Shown here in pieces: positions 20,222 to 28,468 of a DNA stretch of 64,000 nucleotides. The translations under genes were made by a program, and so were the position numbers. The notes beneath the pieces are model-generated. The model did no database searches, was not told where the DNA came from, and worked only from the letters and a program-made list of their open reading frames with translations. Numbering within the stretch: position 1 is the first letter of the stretch; each line of letters starts with the position of its first letter. Origin of the DNA: Syntrophomonas sp. (GTDB taxonomy: Bacteria > Bacillota > Syntrophomonadia > Syntrophomonadales > Syntrophomonadaceae); assembly GCA_016841425.1 (NCBI GenBank), contig JAENZE010000006.1, forward strand, positions 70,362-134,361, written 5' to 3'.

Positions 20222-20248
20222 ATTATTCTGTCCTCCTTCAATATAGAA

Positions 20249-21172
20249 CTATATTTTCTGGGCGACTCTCAGCTTAGCGCTCCTAGCCCGATTGTTGCTC
20301 AAGCATTCTTCTTCACCAGGGACTATGGGTTTTCGATTCACAATTTTAATTTCTGCTTTTTGACCACCACAGGTGCATACCGGCTGCTGGTCCGGACATA
20401 TACAGTTACGACTCTTAGCAATAAAATACTTTTTGACTATTCGGTCCTCCAGGGAGTGAAAAGTTATCACCGCCACTTTACCTCCTGGTTTCAAAACCTC
20501 TATGGCCTGGGGAAGAACTCCTTCTACGGCCCCCAGTTCATCATTCACCGCGATTCTTATAGCTTGAAAAGTCTTGCGGGCTGGGTGCTTTTCTCTTCTA
20601 TATTTGGCTGGCACCGCGTTCTTTATTATTTCTACCAGCTCCAACGTGGTATTAATATCCTTTTTGTCCCTTTCCTGAACAATAGCCCGTGCAATTTTTC
20701 TGCCAAAACGTTCTTCGCCATATCTAAAAATTATATTAGCCAGGTCAGCTTCGGAAAAGGTATTAATAACATCCCAAGCTCTCAACTTCTGGCTGGTGTC
20801 CATCCTCATATCCAGGTCCGAATCAGAATGAAAGCTAAAACCCCTCTCAGGTGTATCCAGTTGAAATGAGGATACACCCAAATCTATTACTATTCCATCT
20901 GCGTTTCCGCATTCATCTTTATCCAGGAGTTGTTTTAAGACCCGGAAGTCGGCGTGGATAAATTTTATTCTATCATCAGTTAGTTTCTGGCTGGTTTGCT
21001 CTAGAACATCTGCGTCCCTATCTATTGCTATTATCCTGGCTTTCTCTCCCAGACGGTGCGCTAATTCCTGTAGATGTCCGCCGCCCCCCAGCGTACAATC
21101 AATATATAATCCATTGGCATCACCTATTATGGAATCGATAGTTTCATAGAGCAAGACCGGTTTATGTACCAT
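20249..21172 (-). CDS. rsmH: 16S rRNA m4C1402 methyltransferase RsmH (MraW)
   Basis: This SAM-dependent enzyme methylates N4 of C1402 in 16S rRNA. The 307-aa protein has KPVLLYETIDSI, the SAM loop YIDCTLGGGGHLQELAHRL, DGIVIDLGVSSFQLDTPERGFSF and EDRIVKKYF. A cysteine-containing segment with CICPDQQPVCTC precedes the conserved C-terminal NNRARSAKLRV. The ATG follows TAGGAGTGT. It lies 10 bp after mraZ, the standard arrangement. Confidence 0.98.
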   Translation of the reverse strand: MVHKPVLLYETIDSIIGDANGLYIDCTLGGGGHLQELAHRLGEKARIIAIDRDADVLEQTSQKLTDDRIKFIHADFRVLKQLLDKDECGNADGIVIDLGVSSFQLDTPERGFSFHSDSDLDMRMDTSQKLRAWDVINTFSEADLANIIFRYGEERFGRKIARAIVQERDKKDINTTLELVEIIKNAVPAKYRREKHPARKTFQAIRIAVNDELGAVEGVLPQAIEVLKPGGKVAVITFHSLEDRIVKKYFIAKSRNCICPDQQPVCTCGGQKAEIKIVNRKPIVPGEEECLSNNRARSAKLRVAQKI

Positions 21173-21182
21173 ATATACACTC

Positions 21183-21614
21183 CTAAATGCCGAGATCTAC
21201 CATTTTCTCTGCAATTTCTTCATATGATGCTGCCGCACTTTCGTTATAGTTTTCCCACTTATCTGCGGACCAAATCTCAATTCTTGCTCCAACCCCGATA
21301 ACCGTTACATCCTTGTCTATCTCAGCATAATTTCTTAGATTTGCACTCAATACGGTTCGGCCCTGTTTGTCAACTTCAAGTTCTGATGCCCCCGAGAAAA
21401 AGAAGCGCACAAAAGATCTGACATCTGCCCTGGTTAATGGGAGAGCATGAAGTTTCTCTTCTATGGCCTTCCATTCATTTATTGGATAAAGGAAAATACA
21501 ATTATCCAAACCTTTAGTAGCCACAAATCGATCACCTAACAGTTCCCGAAATCTAGCTGGAATTGTAATACGACCTTTAGTATCCAGTGAATGCTGATAT
21601 TCTCCCAGGAACAT
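21183..21614 (-). CDS. mraZ: Transcriptional regulator MraZ
   Basis: This AbrB-fold, ring-forming DNA-binding protein regulates the division and cell-wall operon. The 143-aa protein has the two MraZ repeats. The first is FLGEYQHSLDTKGRITIPARFRELL with the DxxGR DNA-contact motif; the second is ASELEVDKQGRTVLSANLRNYA. The start ATG is preceded by AAAGGAAAGG. It is the first gene of the cluster and lies immediately downstream of a triple CCACT repeat on the plus strand (AGTGG on the sense strand) that looks like its operator. Confidence 0.98.
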   Translation of the reverse strand: MFLGEYQHSLDTKGRITIPARFRELLGDRFVATKGLDNCIFLYPINEWKAIEEKLHALPLTRADVRSFVRFFFSGASELEVDKQGRTVLSANLRNYAEIDKDVTVIGVGARIEIWSADKWENYNESAAASYEEIAEKMVDLGI

Positions 21615-21651
21615 AAGCCTTTCCTTTCTGTTTCATCTTAGGGATTTTAAT

Positions 21652-21676
21652 CCACTATCAACCACTTCACTCCACT
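21652..21676 (-). promoter_or_regulatory. MraZ box: three AGTGG repeats at 10-bp period
   Basis: On the minus strand AGTGG occurs at 21652-21656, 21662-21666 and 21672-21676, exactly one helical turn apart and 38-62 bp before the mraZ start. Known MraZ operators in other bacteria are three or more G-rich pentamers separated by 5 bp, so this is a strong candidate for the autoregulatory site. A TAGAAT immediately upstream (21679-21684) could be a -10 element, but no matching -35 is evident. Confidence 0.75.
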
Positions 21677-21839
21677 CTATTCTACTTCAGCTGTAGGATT
21701 CCCTTCTTTGTGAACATAGTCACAACCATCAAAATTCCGACATAATCAGCACATCAATTAACTAAGACCCATAATATTGGGATTTATACGATTTTTAGTC
21801 ACGATAACACCTGGTTGGCCTATGAAAAAATTGTAGAAA

Positions 21840-21860
21840 AGTCCTATAAATTTAAGGACT
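21840..21860 (-). terminator. Weak terminator-like hairpin after the PHP gene
   Basis: AGTCCT (21840-21845) pairs with AGGACT (21855-21860) and is followed on the minus strand by TTTTC. It lies 70 bp past the PHP gene stop. The rest of the 315-bp gap at 21615-21929 holds the MraZ box and AT-rich sequence with no gene. Confidence 0.4.
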
Positions 21861-21929
21861 CAAGCAGGAGCTTAATTGGTTATTAATAGTGGGGAGGATA
21901 CGAAGATAAATGAAGATAAATATAAAAGC

Positions 21930-22973
21930 TCACTCTACCCAGATCGAATTGGAGAATATCCAGGGGCGGTATCCAAATAAATGGCGATGGTAAGCTTCAA
22001 TTCTATATACTCCCGGATCAATATCAGCAAAAATATGCCTCTTTCCGAAACTAAGCTGCTTTGTCTTACCGTTTTTAATCAGTTTAACCCGTGCTCTTAC
22101 TGATGTTACTACCTGAATGGTCAAATCCTTGTTCAATGGCACAGTGTCTCCCATCTGCCAGGTTTTATCACCGTCCGTAATATGGAATTGGAAACCTCTG
22201 CTATTAGTAAAATAATCGTACCCTATCCATAAGGTACCTTTTTTAATAGCTGTATATAATTTCTCTTTATCTTGAGCAACATCCCCGGTCAGAGGTAGTT
22301 GAGTCAGAACATGTACGTTGATACACTTGAATGAAGTATCATAAGGTGATACCTGGAAGTGAAACATACCCACTTTCATGGAATATCCATGGGCATCAGA
22401 ACTGCCGATAGCAATTATTTTCTCTCCCTGACCTTGTCGCTCATCTAATTTAGCCAGAGATTCAGGACAGGGTCCTGACAGTGCGGCATGGGGATAAAAA
22501 ACCAGCCAGAGCCCTTGCAGGGTGCTGCACACATGGTCTTTCCATTGAGAAGTAAAATTCCATATTTCGATCCCCTGAAAGCCATGAACATCCCAATCTG
22601 TCCAGGGAAAGCTGATTCCATCGGCAAAGCAGGGGGAACCCTTTTCAAAGGGATGGGCAATGATACCCAGTCCGTGCTGCTGATTCACCTCATCAATAAC
22701 CATCTGGGGATTCTCGCTGTTTTTTATAACTTCCTTAGTAACATCCAGACAGAGATAATGATTTTTGCTTTCGTTGGCTTCCACACCTATCAAGACCAGA
22801 ACATTCTGCTGATAACCTTCTTTCCCATCATACAATCCGTTCAAGTTGTTATGGTCGGTAATAATAATGAAATCCAGTCCAGACCGGCAGGCTTTAGCAG
22901 CTATATCCGCTATTTCCAGAGAGCCATCCGAATATGATGAGTGTATATGTATGTTTCCCGTATATTCGTACAT
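21930..22973 (-). CDS. PHP-domain metal-dependent phosphoesterase
   Basis: The 347-aa protein starts with a PHP domain: NIHIHSSYSDGSLEIADIA (HxH plus D), DFIIITDHNNLNGL (DHN), a conserved glutamate in LIGVEAN, GIIAHPFEKG and a late SSDAHGYS. Together these supply the usual metal ligands. The last 100 residues form a beta-rich domain with WQMGDTVPLNKDLTIQVVT and a YRIEAYHRH motif, as in other PHP proteins that carry a C-terminal sandwich. Substrate is unknown. The frame is open further upstream, but the ATG at 22973 has AGGAGGTG at ideal spacing. A repeat element (22991-23079) sits directly upstream. Confidence 0.88.
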   Translation of the reverse strand: MYEYTGNIHIHSSYSDGSLEIADIAAKACRSGLDFIIITDHNNLNGLYDGKEGYQQNVLVLIGVEANESKNHYLCLDVTKEVIKNSENPQMVIDEVNQQHGLGIIAHPFEKGSPCFADGISFPWTDWDVHGFQGIEIWNFTSQWKDHVCSTLQGLWLVFYPHAALSGPCPESLAKLDERQGQGEKIIAIGSSDAHGYSMKVGMFHFQVSPYDTSFKCINVHVLTQLPLTGDVAQDKEKLYTAIKKGTLWIGYDYFTNSRGFQFHITDGDKTWQMGDTVPLNKDLTIQVVTSVRARVKLIKNGKTKQLSFGKRHIFADIDPGVYRIEAYHRHLFGYRPWIFSNSIWVE

Positions 22974-22990
22974 TGCTTTCACCTCCTGAG

Positions 22991-23079
22991 GGCCACAAGG
23001 GGACATTTTTAGTGTGTCCCCAATTTCGGTGCCAGGCACCGTTCTGCAAAGGCCACAATAAAAACGTCCCCTTGTGGCC
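22991..23079. repeat. 89-bp inverted-repeat element (REPIN/MITE-like)
   Basis: The ends are 21-bp inverted repeats, GGCCACAAGGGGAC(A/G)TTTTTA, with one mismatch between arms. Inside are a 13-bp palindrome GGTGCCAGGCACC (23028-23040) and a nested GGGGACA/TGTCCCC hairpin in the left half. It lies between the terminator of the ACT-paaK operon and the PHP gene. The GGGGAC core resembles the repeats that flank the RAYT transposase at 39.8-40.7 kb, which suggests a non-autonomous relative. Confidence 0.7.
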
Positions 23080-23092
23080 TTCTGTTAACTTA

Positions 23093-23135
23093 TAAGGAAA
23101 AAATAAAAGGTAGGGCGGTAAACGCTTACTACCTT
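23093..23135 (-). terminator. Intrinsic terminator of the paaK-ACT operon
   Basis: On the minus strand AAGGTAG (arm 23129-23135) pairs with CTACCTT (23107-23113), with an inner GTAA/TTAC extension, and is followed by TTATTTTTTCC. Confidence 0.75.
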
Positions 23136-23181
23136 CAAGATATTTTCTCAAGCAATACCAATTCTTAGATTCGCTTGATTG

Positions 23182-23610
23182 CTAAAGTCTATACAGGGTG
23201 TTCTCATCCAAAAATTTGATTCCTTTTTCATTAAATATTTTCCTGGCTTTGCCGATATCTTCTACTTTAAATATAACCAGGGCATCGTCCCCTTTGGTAC
23301 CTAGAAAAGCATAAAGGTATTCGATGCTCAGCTCTTGTTCAGTCATCTGTTCAAGAACCGAGGCCAGTCCTCCAGGTGAGTCCGGTACTTGCACTGCTAT
23401 TACTTCGGTCTCACTCACAGTAAACCTGGCGTCCTTCAAAATCTGATAGGCTTTAGCTGGATCACTGACAATCAACCTCAAAATACCAAAATCTGAAGTA
23501 TCGGCTATAGATAATGCCCGAATGTTAATTCCGGCTTCACCTAAAACCCTGGTTACATGAGCCAGTCGCCCTACTTTGTTTTCCAGGAATACAGATATCT
23601 GTTTTGCCAT
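23182..23610 (-). CDS. Tandem ACT-domain protein
   Basis: This 142-aa protein consists of two ACT modules, residues 3-70 (ISVFLENKVGRLAHVTRVLGEAGINIRALSIADTSDFGILRLIV) and 71-142 (AVQVPDSPGGLASVLEQMTEQELSIEYLYAF). ACT modules bind amino acids or related ligands. Stand-alone tandem ACT proteins of this type usually lie next to phenylacetate-CoA ligase-like genes in anaerobes, as here, 14 bp downstream of one. It may sense an aromatic amino acid or regulate the ligase. I chose the ATG at 23610 over the adjacent GTG for its spacing to AAAGGAGG. Confidence 0.88.
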   Translation of the reverse strand: MAKQISVFLENKVGRLAHVTRVLGEAGINIRALSIADTSDFGILRLIVSDPAKAYQILKDARFTVSETEVIAVQVPDSPGGLASVLEQMTEQELSIEYLYAFLGTKGDDALVIFKVEDIGKARKIFNEKGIKFLDENTLYRL

Positions 23611-23623
23611 CACTATACCTCCT

Positions 23624-24925
23624 TTAAATATTCCTCTTGTCGATTACTCTTTTAGCTTTTCCCTCACTGCGTTCTATAGTTTTATGTTCCACCAGGCGTA
23701 CCCTTACAGCTATGCCCAGTGCACTTTCCAGCTCCTTGGCAATGTGCAGCCCCAGCCGCTCCATTTTCCTCACTTCGTCACTGAATACTTGTTCCGATAC
23801 CTCTACATGAACTTCAAGTTCATCCAGATTATCCTTTCTATCAACCACCAAGAGGTAGTGGGGTTCGACTCCTGGTATGTCCAACAGCACACTTTCTACC
23901 ATAGAAGGAAATACATTGACCCCCCGTATAATGACCATATCATCCGAACGCCCCAGGACTTTCCTCATCCGGGCATGAGTCCTTCCACATTCACACTTCT
24001 CCATATCCAATGTAGTAAGATCCCGGGTCCGGTACCTGATAATGGGAAGGGCTTCTTTGGTGATGGTTGTTAAAATGAGTTCACCGGCTTCGCCCTCTGG
24101 CAAGACTTCACATGTATCTGGATCGATAATTTCCGGAATGAAGTGATCCTCAGCAATATGCAGCCCGTTCTTATTATTACACTCAATAGCCACCCCTGGT
24201 CCTATTATTTCACTTAATCCATATATATCATAAGCATCGATTTCGAGTTTATTTTCAATTTCCCTGCGCATACTCTCAGACCAGGGCTCGGCTCCGAATA
24301 CACCGGCTTTCAACTTCAAGTCTGAAGGTTTAATCCCCATTTCCCGCATTACTTCATACATGAAGAGCGCATAAGAAGGGGTACAGGTTAAAATGCTGCT
24401 GCCAAAGTCCTGCATAAGCATGATCTGGCGGCGGGTGTTCCCACCCGATGTAGGTATTACAGAGGCACCTATTTTCTCCGCCCCGTAATGAGCTCCCAGT
24501 CCCCCGGTAAATAAACCATACCCATATGAATTTTGAATAACCGAATATCTACTGGCACCTGCGCTGTACAGGGCTCTGGCCATTAACTCAGCCCAGGTAT
24601 CAATGTCTTTACTGGTATATCCAACTACGGTTGGTTTACCTGTGGTTCCGGACGAGGAATGTATCCTGACTACATCACTCATAGGTACAGCAAAAAGTCC
24701 GAAGGGATAATTATCTCTTAAATCTTGTTTGGTAGTGAAGGGAAGCTTATTAATGTCTTCAACACTCTTAATATCCTCAGGTTTTACTCCTATCTGGTCC
24801 ATCTTTTCTTTATAAGCTGGAACAAATGCATAGGCGCGATATACAGTTTCCTGCAATCTCCTCAACTGTAGAGTCCGCAACTGTTCCCTTGGCATACATT
24901 CTTTTTCTTTATCCCAATAAGTCAT
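23624..24925 (-). CDS. Phenylacetate-CoA ligase family protein (PaaK-like)
   Basis: This AMP-forming acyl-CoA ligase of the ANL superfamily would convert an aryl or related acid to its CoA thioester. The 433-aa protein begins with [23 protein letters not shown]. It has the P-loop-like [18 protein letters not shown], then [15 protein letters not shown], an ADP-binding [10 protein letters not shown], and a C-terminal swing domain [20 protein letters not shown]. The ATG at 24925 has AGGAGG 7 nt upstream; the longer open frame overlaps the preceding gene and is unlikely. With no indolepyruvate or phenylpyruvate oxidoreductase next to it, the substrate is uncertain; aromatic acids from amino-acid breakdown are the usual guess. 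Confidence 0.88.
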   Translation of the reverse strand: MTYWDKEKECMPREQLRTLQLRRLQETVYRAYAFVPAYKEKMDQIGVKPEDIKSVEDINKLPFTTKQDLRDNYPFGLFAVPMSDVVRIHSSSGTTGKPTVVGYTSKDIDTWAELMARALYSAGASRYSVIQNSYGYGLFTGGLGAHYGAEKIGASVIPTSGGNTRRQIMLMQDFGSSILTCTPSYALFMYEVMREMGIKPSDLKLKAGVFGAEPWSESMRREIENKLEIDAYDIYGLSEIIGPGVAIECNNKNGLHIAEDHFIPEIIDPDTCEVLPEGEAGELILTTITKEALPIIRYRTRDLTTLDMEKCECGRTHARMRKVLGRSDDMVIIRGVNVFPSMVESVLLDIPGVEPHYLLVVDRKDNLDELEVHVEVSEQVFSDEVRKMERLGLHIAKELESALGIAVRVRLVEHKTIERSEGKAKRVIDKRNI

Positions 24926-24944
24926 TATTCTACCTCCTGTTTTC

Positions 24945-25619
24945 TTATTCCTGCAAATGTGAGGATTGTTTGCACAAGCTGCTAATGGGGCATAAGGAAC
25001 AATCTGCATGGTTTTTCTTGCAGCAGTTGGCACCCAGAGCTACCAGAAGGGCATGATATTCATTATAAATATAGGTATTCGCTTCTACGTTTGCATGCAT
25101 AAAATCCTGCATCTGCTGGTAAGTTATATTTTCATCCACCATACCTAATCGCTTAAAAATTCTCATGGTATAGGCATCTACTACAAATATAGGTTGGTCT
25201 CCGGCATATAATAAAATTGAATCCGCTGTTTCCGGACCAATTCCCCATATACCCAATAGCTCTTCTCTTAACTGGGGCAGGGTTGTCTTGAACATTGAGT
25301 CCAGTTCGCGGTTATATTCTTTGTCGATGAAGTTAATCATGAACTTAATCTTTTTAGCCTTCTGCCGATTATATAGAGCAGGCTTTATTAAAGCTGCCAG
25401 CTCTTCTTCCGCAATATCCAGCAGGGACTGAAATGTAAATAAATTTTTGATTTTCATATTGCTTATAGCTTTTTCTACATTATTCCATGCTACAGCTTGA
25501 GTCAATATGGCTCCTACTATTATTTCCAACCTGCTTTCTCCCGGCCACCAACCCCTGGGACCATAATGATTGAGCAGCATTCGATATATTTGCATAACAA
25601 TTTCTTTATCGGCACTCAT
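24945..25619 (-). CDS. Endonuclease III-like HhH-GPD DNA glycosylase (MagIII-like)
   Basis: This is a 224-aa base-excision repair glycosylase. It has the helix-hairpin-helix [19 protein letters not shown] and the GPD aspartate in [15 protein letters not shown]. The C-terminal cluster is Cx6Cx2Cx5C ([17 protein letters not shown]), the exact endonuclease III [4Fe-4S] spacing. The lysine used for beta-lyase chemistry in endonuclease III (GxGRKTA) is replaced by Glu (GIGPETA), so it is probably a monofunctional glycosylase. The same change is known in MagIII-type 3-methyladenine glycosylases. I chose the ATG at 25619, 11 nt after AGAGGA, rather than an upstream TTG. Confidence 0.86.
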   Translation of the reverse strand: MSADKEIVMQIYRMLLNHYGPRGWWPGESRLEIIVGAILTQAVAWNNVEKAISNMKIKNLFTFQSLLDIAEEELAALIKPALYNRQKAKKIKFMINFIDKEYNRELDSMFKTTLPQLREELLGIWGIGPETADSILLYAGDQPIFVVDAYTMRIFKRLGMVDENITYQQMQDFMHANVEANTYIYNEYHALLVALGANCCKKNHADCSLCPISSLCKQSSHLQE

Positions 25620-25645
25620 CTTATTCAAAATCCTCTTCTAAAATA

Positions 25646-26347
25646 TCAGCTGTTATCCAGGCTCAAAATACTATTAACTACATGTGCTGCCAAAAGCAAT
25701 CCTGCAGTTGCTGTTACATATACTATACTTCCAAGTTCAGGCCCTTTCCTCAAGGGAATTTCCTGGGAGTATACCACCGTGAGTCCCGAGTATACACCAT
25801 ACCCTCGTAGTTCATGCCTTACTTTGCGAGCCACTGGACAGATACTGGTATCTTTTATATCTGCTATTTTAAGCTTTTGTGGGTTTATCCGATTAGCGGT
25901 ACCCATGGAACTAATAATAGGGATTTCTTTATCGAGGCAGGTTTTAATTAAGTGTATTTTATCTTTTATAGAGTCTATGGCATCAATTACATAATCACAG
26001 GTTCCCTGACCAATCATGGAACTGTTTTCCGAGGTATAGCTGGAAGGGTAATGACTGATCCGGAGAAAAGGATTAATCTGCTGCATTCTTTCGGCCATAA
26101 CCTCGGTTTTATAACGACCTATAGTAGATATCAAGGCTGGAATCTGGCGGTTAATGTTGCTGTCCTCGATTCGGTCAGGATCAATAATCGTAATATTGCC
26201 CACTCCGCACCGGCACAATGCTTCAACCGCATGTGATCCTACTCCCCCAACTCCCACGATGATGATCCGGGAGTTATTGAGTCTCTCCATTCCTTCTTCT
26301 CCTACCAGCAGCTGGGTCCTATGAAAATAACTGTCATTCTTGTCCAT
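25646..26347 (-). CDS. tcdA: tRNA threonylcarbamoyladenosine dehydratase TcdA (ThiF family)
   Basis: This E1-like enzyme uses ATP to cyclise t6A37 of tRNA to ct6A. The 233-aa protein has the N-terminal RTQLLVGEEGMERLNNSRI, the nucleotide loop IIVGVGGVGSHAVEALCRCGVG, and the acidic IIDPDRIEDSNINRQ. CDYVIDAIDSIKDKIHLIK and SSMGTANRINP are also typical of TcdA/YrvM. It lies downstream of aspS and the 6S RNA gene, the same arrangement as Bacillus yrvM, which supports the assignment over molybdopterin-type ThiF proteins. Confidence 0.92.
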   Translation of the reverse strand: MDKNDSYFHRTQLLVGEEGMERLNNSRIIIVGVGGVGSHAVEALCRCGVGNITIIDPDRIEDSNINRQIPALISTIGRYKTEVMAERMQQINPFLRISHYPSSYTSENSSMIGQGTCDYVIDAIDSIKDKIHLIKTCLDKEIPIISSMGTANRINPQKLKIADIKDTSICPVARKVRHELRGYGVYSGLTVVYSQEIPLRKGPELGSIVYVTATAGLLLAAHVVNSILSLDNS

Positions 26348-26412
26348 AACCCTCTATCGACCTCATCATATAATCAGTATCTATAAAGATGGTATAGCGT
26401 TTCCTGACACTT

Positions 26413-26565
26413 AAAAGAAAAAACACCCCACCGAGCCGTGGTCGCCGTGGGTTTAACCTGCATTGCAGGTGGGTGCCTTCCCGCATAATTAATGGGTCCC
26501 TAAAAGAAGGGCATACAGGCCTTACGCGGAGTTCAGGCTCCCTAAGTGTTGGTGTTGGAAAAACT
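26413..26565 (-). ncRNA. ssrS: 6S RNA (SsrS)
   Basis: This regulatory RNA mimics an open promoter and sequesters sigma-A RNA polymerase. On the minus strand the ends pair as AACACC (near 26551-26556 region) with GGTGTT-type sequence (26421-26428), followed by a T-rich tail. Inside are the conserved stretches GGGAGCCTGAACTCCGCG and GCGGGAAGGCACCCACCTGC with AAGGCCTGTATGCCC between them, as in clostridial 6S RNAs. It occupies most of the 346-bp gap between aspS and tcdA. Bacillus 6S-1 (bsrA) lies between the same two genes, which is strong synteny support. The exact 5' end is approximate and may extend further toward 26615. Confidence 0.85.
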
Positions 26566-26693
26566 TGACCGGCTTCTCACGTACACAGCAGGGAATCTCT
26601 TTCATTTTCCTGTGGTTAGCAAAAATATACCACAGAATTGCCTTTTCAGCAAGAATGCTGGGCTGTTATTATCATCCAGCAGATAGATTTTTA

Positions 26694-28454
26694 CTACTTA
26701 TCCCGAATCTTGAGAGCCAACTCTCTCAATTGTTTGGAACTGACAGCTGAGGGCGCATCGGTTAACGGACATGCGGCACTCTGGGTTTTAGGGAATGCTA
26801 TAACGTCCCGGATACTGCTTCTGCCACCCATAATCATTATCAGACGGTCAATCCCAAAGGCTACTCCTCCATGGGGAGGGGTTCCGAATTCAAAAGCGTC
26901 CAGCATATATCCAAATTTATCCCGAGCTTCGTCCATAGACATACCTAGAAGTGAAAACACCTTTTCCTGCCAGTCTCTTCTATGTATTCTTATGCTGCCA
27001 CCCCCGATTTCAGTACCGTTTAGCACTAAATCATAGGCCCGTGCTTTAACGGCACCCGGGTTGCTGTCCAAGAGGTCCAGGTCGGATAATCGGGGAGAGG
27101 TGAACATATGATGAACGGCCACATAACGTGCTTCTTCTGCATCATATTCAAACAGAGGAAAATCATATATCCAGACGAAATTAAGCTCGTTTTTATCAAT
27201 AAGCCCCAGCCTTTTGGCTAATTCCAGTCTCAGTACTCCTAGAACTCGTGATACTACCTCATGGCTATCTGCTCCAAATAAAATAAGATCACCTGGTTCG
27301 GCTGATAAGGCGCTTAAAATCTGCTCTATCTGCGTTTCACTTAAGAATTTGGTAATCGGAGATTTTAATTCGTTTTCTGCTACGACAATCCAGGCCATTC
27401 CCCTGGCTCCGTATTCCACTGCCATGCTGCCCAGACTATCTATCTCGCGGCGTTTAAATGAAGCACAACCTTTAGCGTTGATGGCTCTCACTGCTCCACC
27501 AGCACTTATAGCGCTGGCAAAGACCTTAAATTCTACGTCTGCCAGCAGTTCGGTTAAATCAACTATCTCCAGTCCGAATCTCAGGTCGGGTGCATCACTG
27601 CCGTATTTTTTCATTGCTTCATCATAGGACAAGCGGGGAAAGGGAATGGTAATATCTCTTTCTTTACCCTGTTTGAATAACAATACCATCATTTCCTCAA
27701 TCAGAGTGATTATATCTTCTTCATCTATAAAAGACATTTCTATATCCAGCTGAGTAAATTCAGGCTGTCGATCAGCGCGCAGGTCTTCATCCCGGAAGCA
27801 TCTGGCTACCTGAAAATACTTTTCCATTCCTGAGACCATCAGCAGCTGCTTAAATATCTGAGGAGATTGAGGCAGGGCAAAGAATTCCCCGTGATGAACT
27901 CTACTTGGCACCAGATAATCCCGGGCTCCCTCCGGACTGCTCTTGGTCAAAATAGGAGTTTCTACTTCAATAAACCCCCTGGTATCTAAAAAGTCACGCA
28001 TGGTTTTCACTACCCGATGTCTGAGCATAAGATTTTCTCTCATTTCACGCCTTCTCAAATCCAGGTAGCGATATTTAAGACGCAGGTTTTCGTCTACTTC
28101 TATGCCATCTTCGATATAGAATGGAGGAGTCTTTGCAGAATTCATGATCTCCATTTTATCTACATAAATTTCAATTTTTCCTGTCTTTAAGTTAGGGTTT
28201 TCAGTATCCGCCGGCCGATGGCTCACCCTCCCCTGCACGCTTACTACGTATTCGCTTCTAACCTGCTCTGCCAGGCGAAAAGCTTCTTCATTTACTTCGG
28301 GGCTGAAAACTATCTGTATTATGCCGGAACGATCTCGCAAATCAATAAATATAAGTCCTCCATGGTCTCTGCGGCTATCCACCCAGCCATTTAATACCAC
28401 CTCGATTCCAAGATCATCGACATCCAGGCTAGTAGCGTTGTGAGTTCTTTTCAT
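26694..28454 (-). CDS. aspS: Aspartyl-tRNA synthetase
   Basis: This class II synthetase charges tRNA-Asp. The 586-aa protein is the long bacterial type. It has an N-terminal OB anticodon-binding fold (VVLNGWVDSRRDHGGLIFIDLRDRSGIIQIVF), motif 2 in YFQVARCFRDEDLRADRQPEFTQLDIE, an inserted GAD domain near 290-420, and motif 3 in FGIDRLIMIMGG. The ATG follows AGGAGG. It lies 14 bp after hisS. Whether it is discriminating or also charges tRNA-Asn cannot be judged by eye. Confidence 0.98.
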   Translation of the reverse strand: MKRTHNATSLDVDDLGIEVVLNGWVDSRRDHGGLIFIDLRDRSGIIQIVFSPEVNEEAFRLAEQVRSEYVVSVQGRVSHRPADTENPNLKTGKIEIYVDKMEIMNSAKTPPFYIEDGIEVDENLRLKYRYLDLRRREMRENLMLRHRVVKTMRDFLDTRGFIEVETPILTKSSPEGARDYLVPSRVHHGEFFALPQSPQIFKQLLMVSGMEKYFQVARCFRDEDLRADRQPEFTQLDIEMSFIDEEDIITLIEEMMVLLFKQGKERDITIPFPRLSYDEAMKKYGSDAPDLRFGLEIVDLTELLADVEFKVFASAISAGGAVRAINAKGCASFKRREIDSLGSMAVEYGARGMAWIVVAENELKSPITKFLSETQIEQILSALSAEPGDLILFGADSHEVVSRVLGVLRLELAKRLGLIDKNELNFVWIYDFPLFEYDAEEARYVAVHHMFTSPRLSDLDLLDSNPGAVKARAYDLVLNGTEIGGGSIRIHRRDWQEKVFSLLGMSMDEARDKFGYMLDAFEFGTPPHGGVAFGIDRLIMIMGGRSSIRDVIAFPKTQSAACPLTDAPSAVSSKQLRELALKIRDK

Positions 28455-28468
28455 CTGCCTTTATCCTC

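Noticed and set aside
24925-25033. Long form of the PaaK-like ligase starting inside the glycosylase gene
   Set aside because: An AGGAGG site precedes the internal ATG at 24925, which also matches the usual N-terminus of the family.
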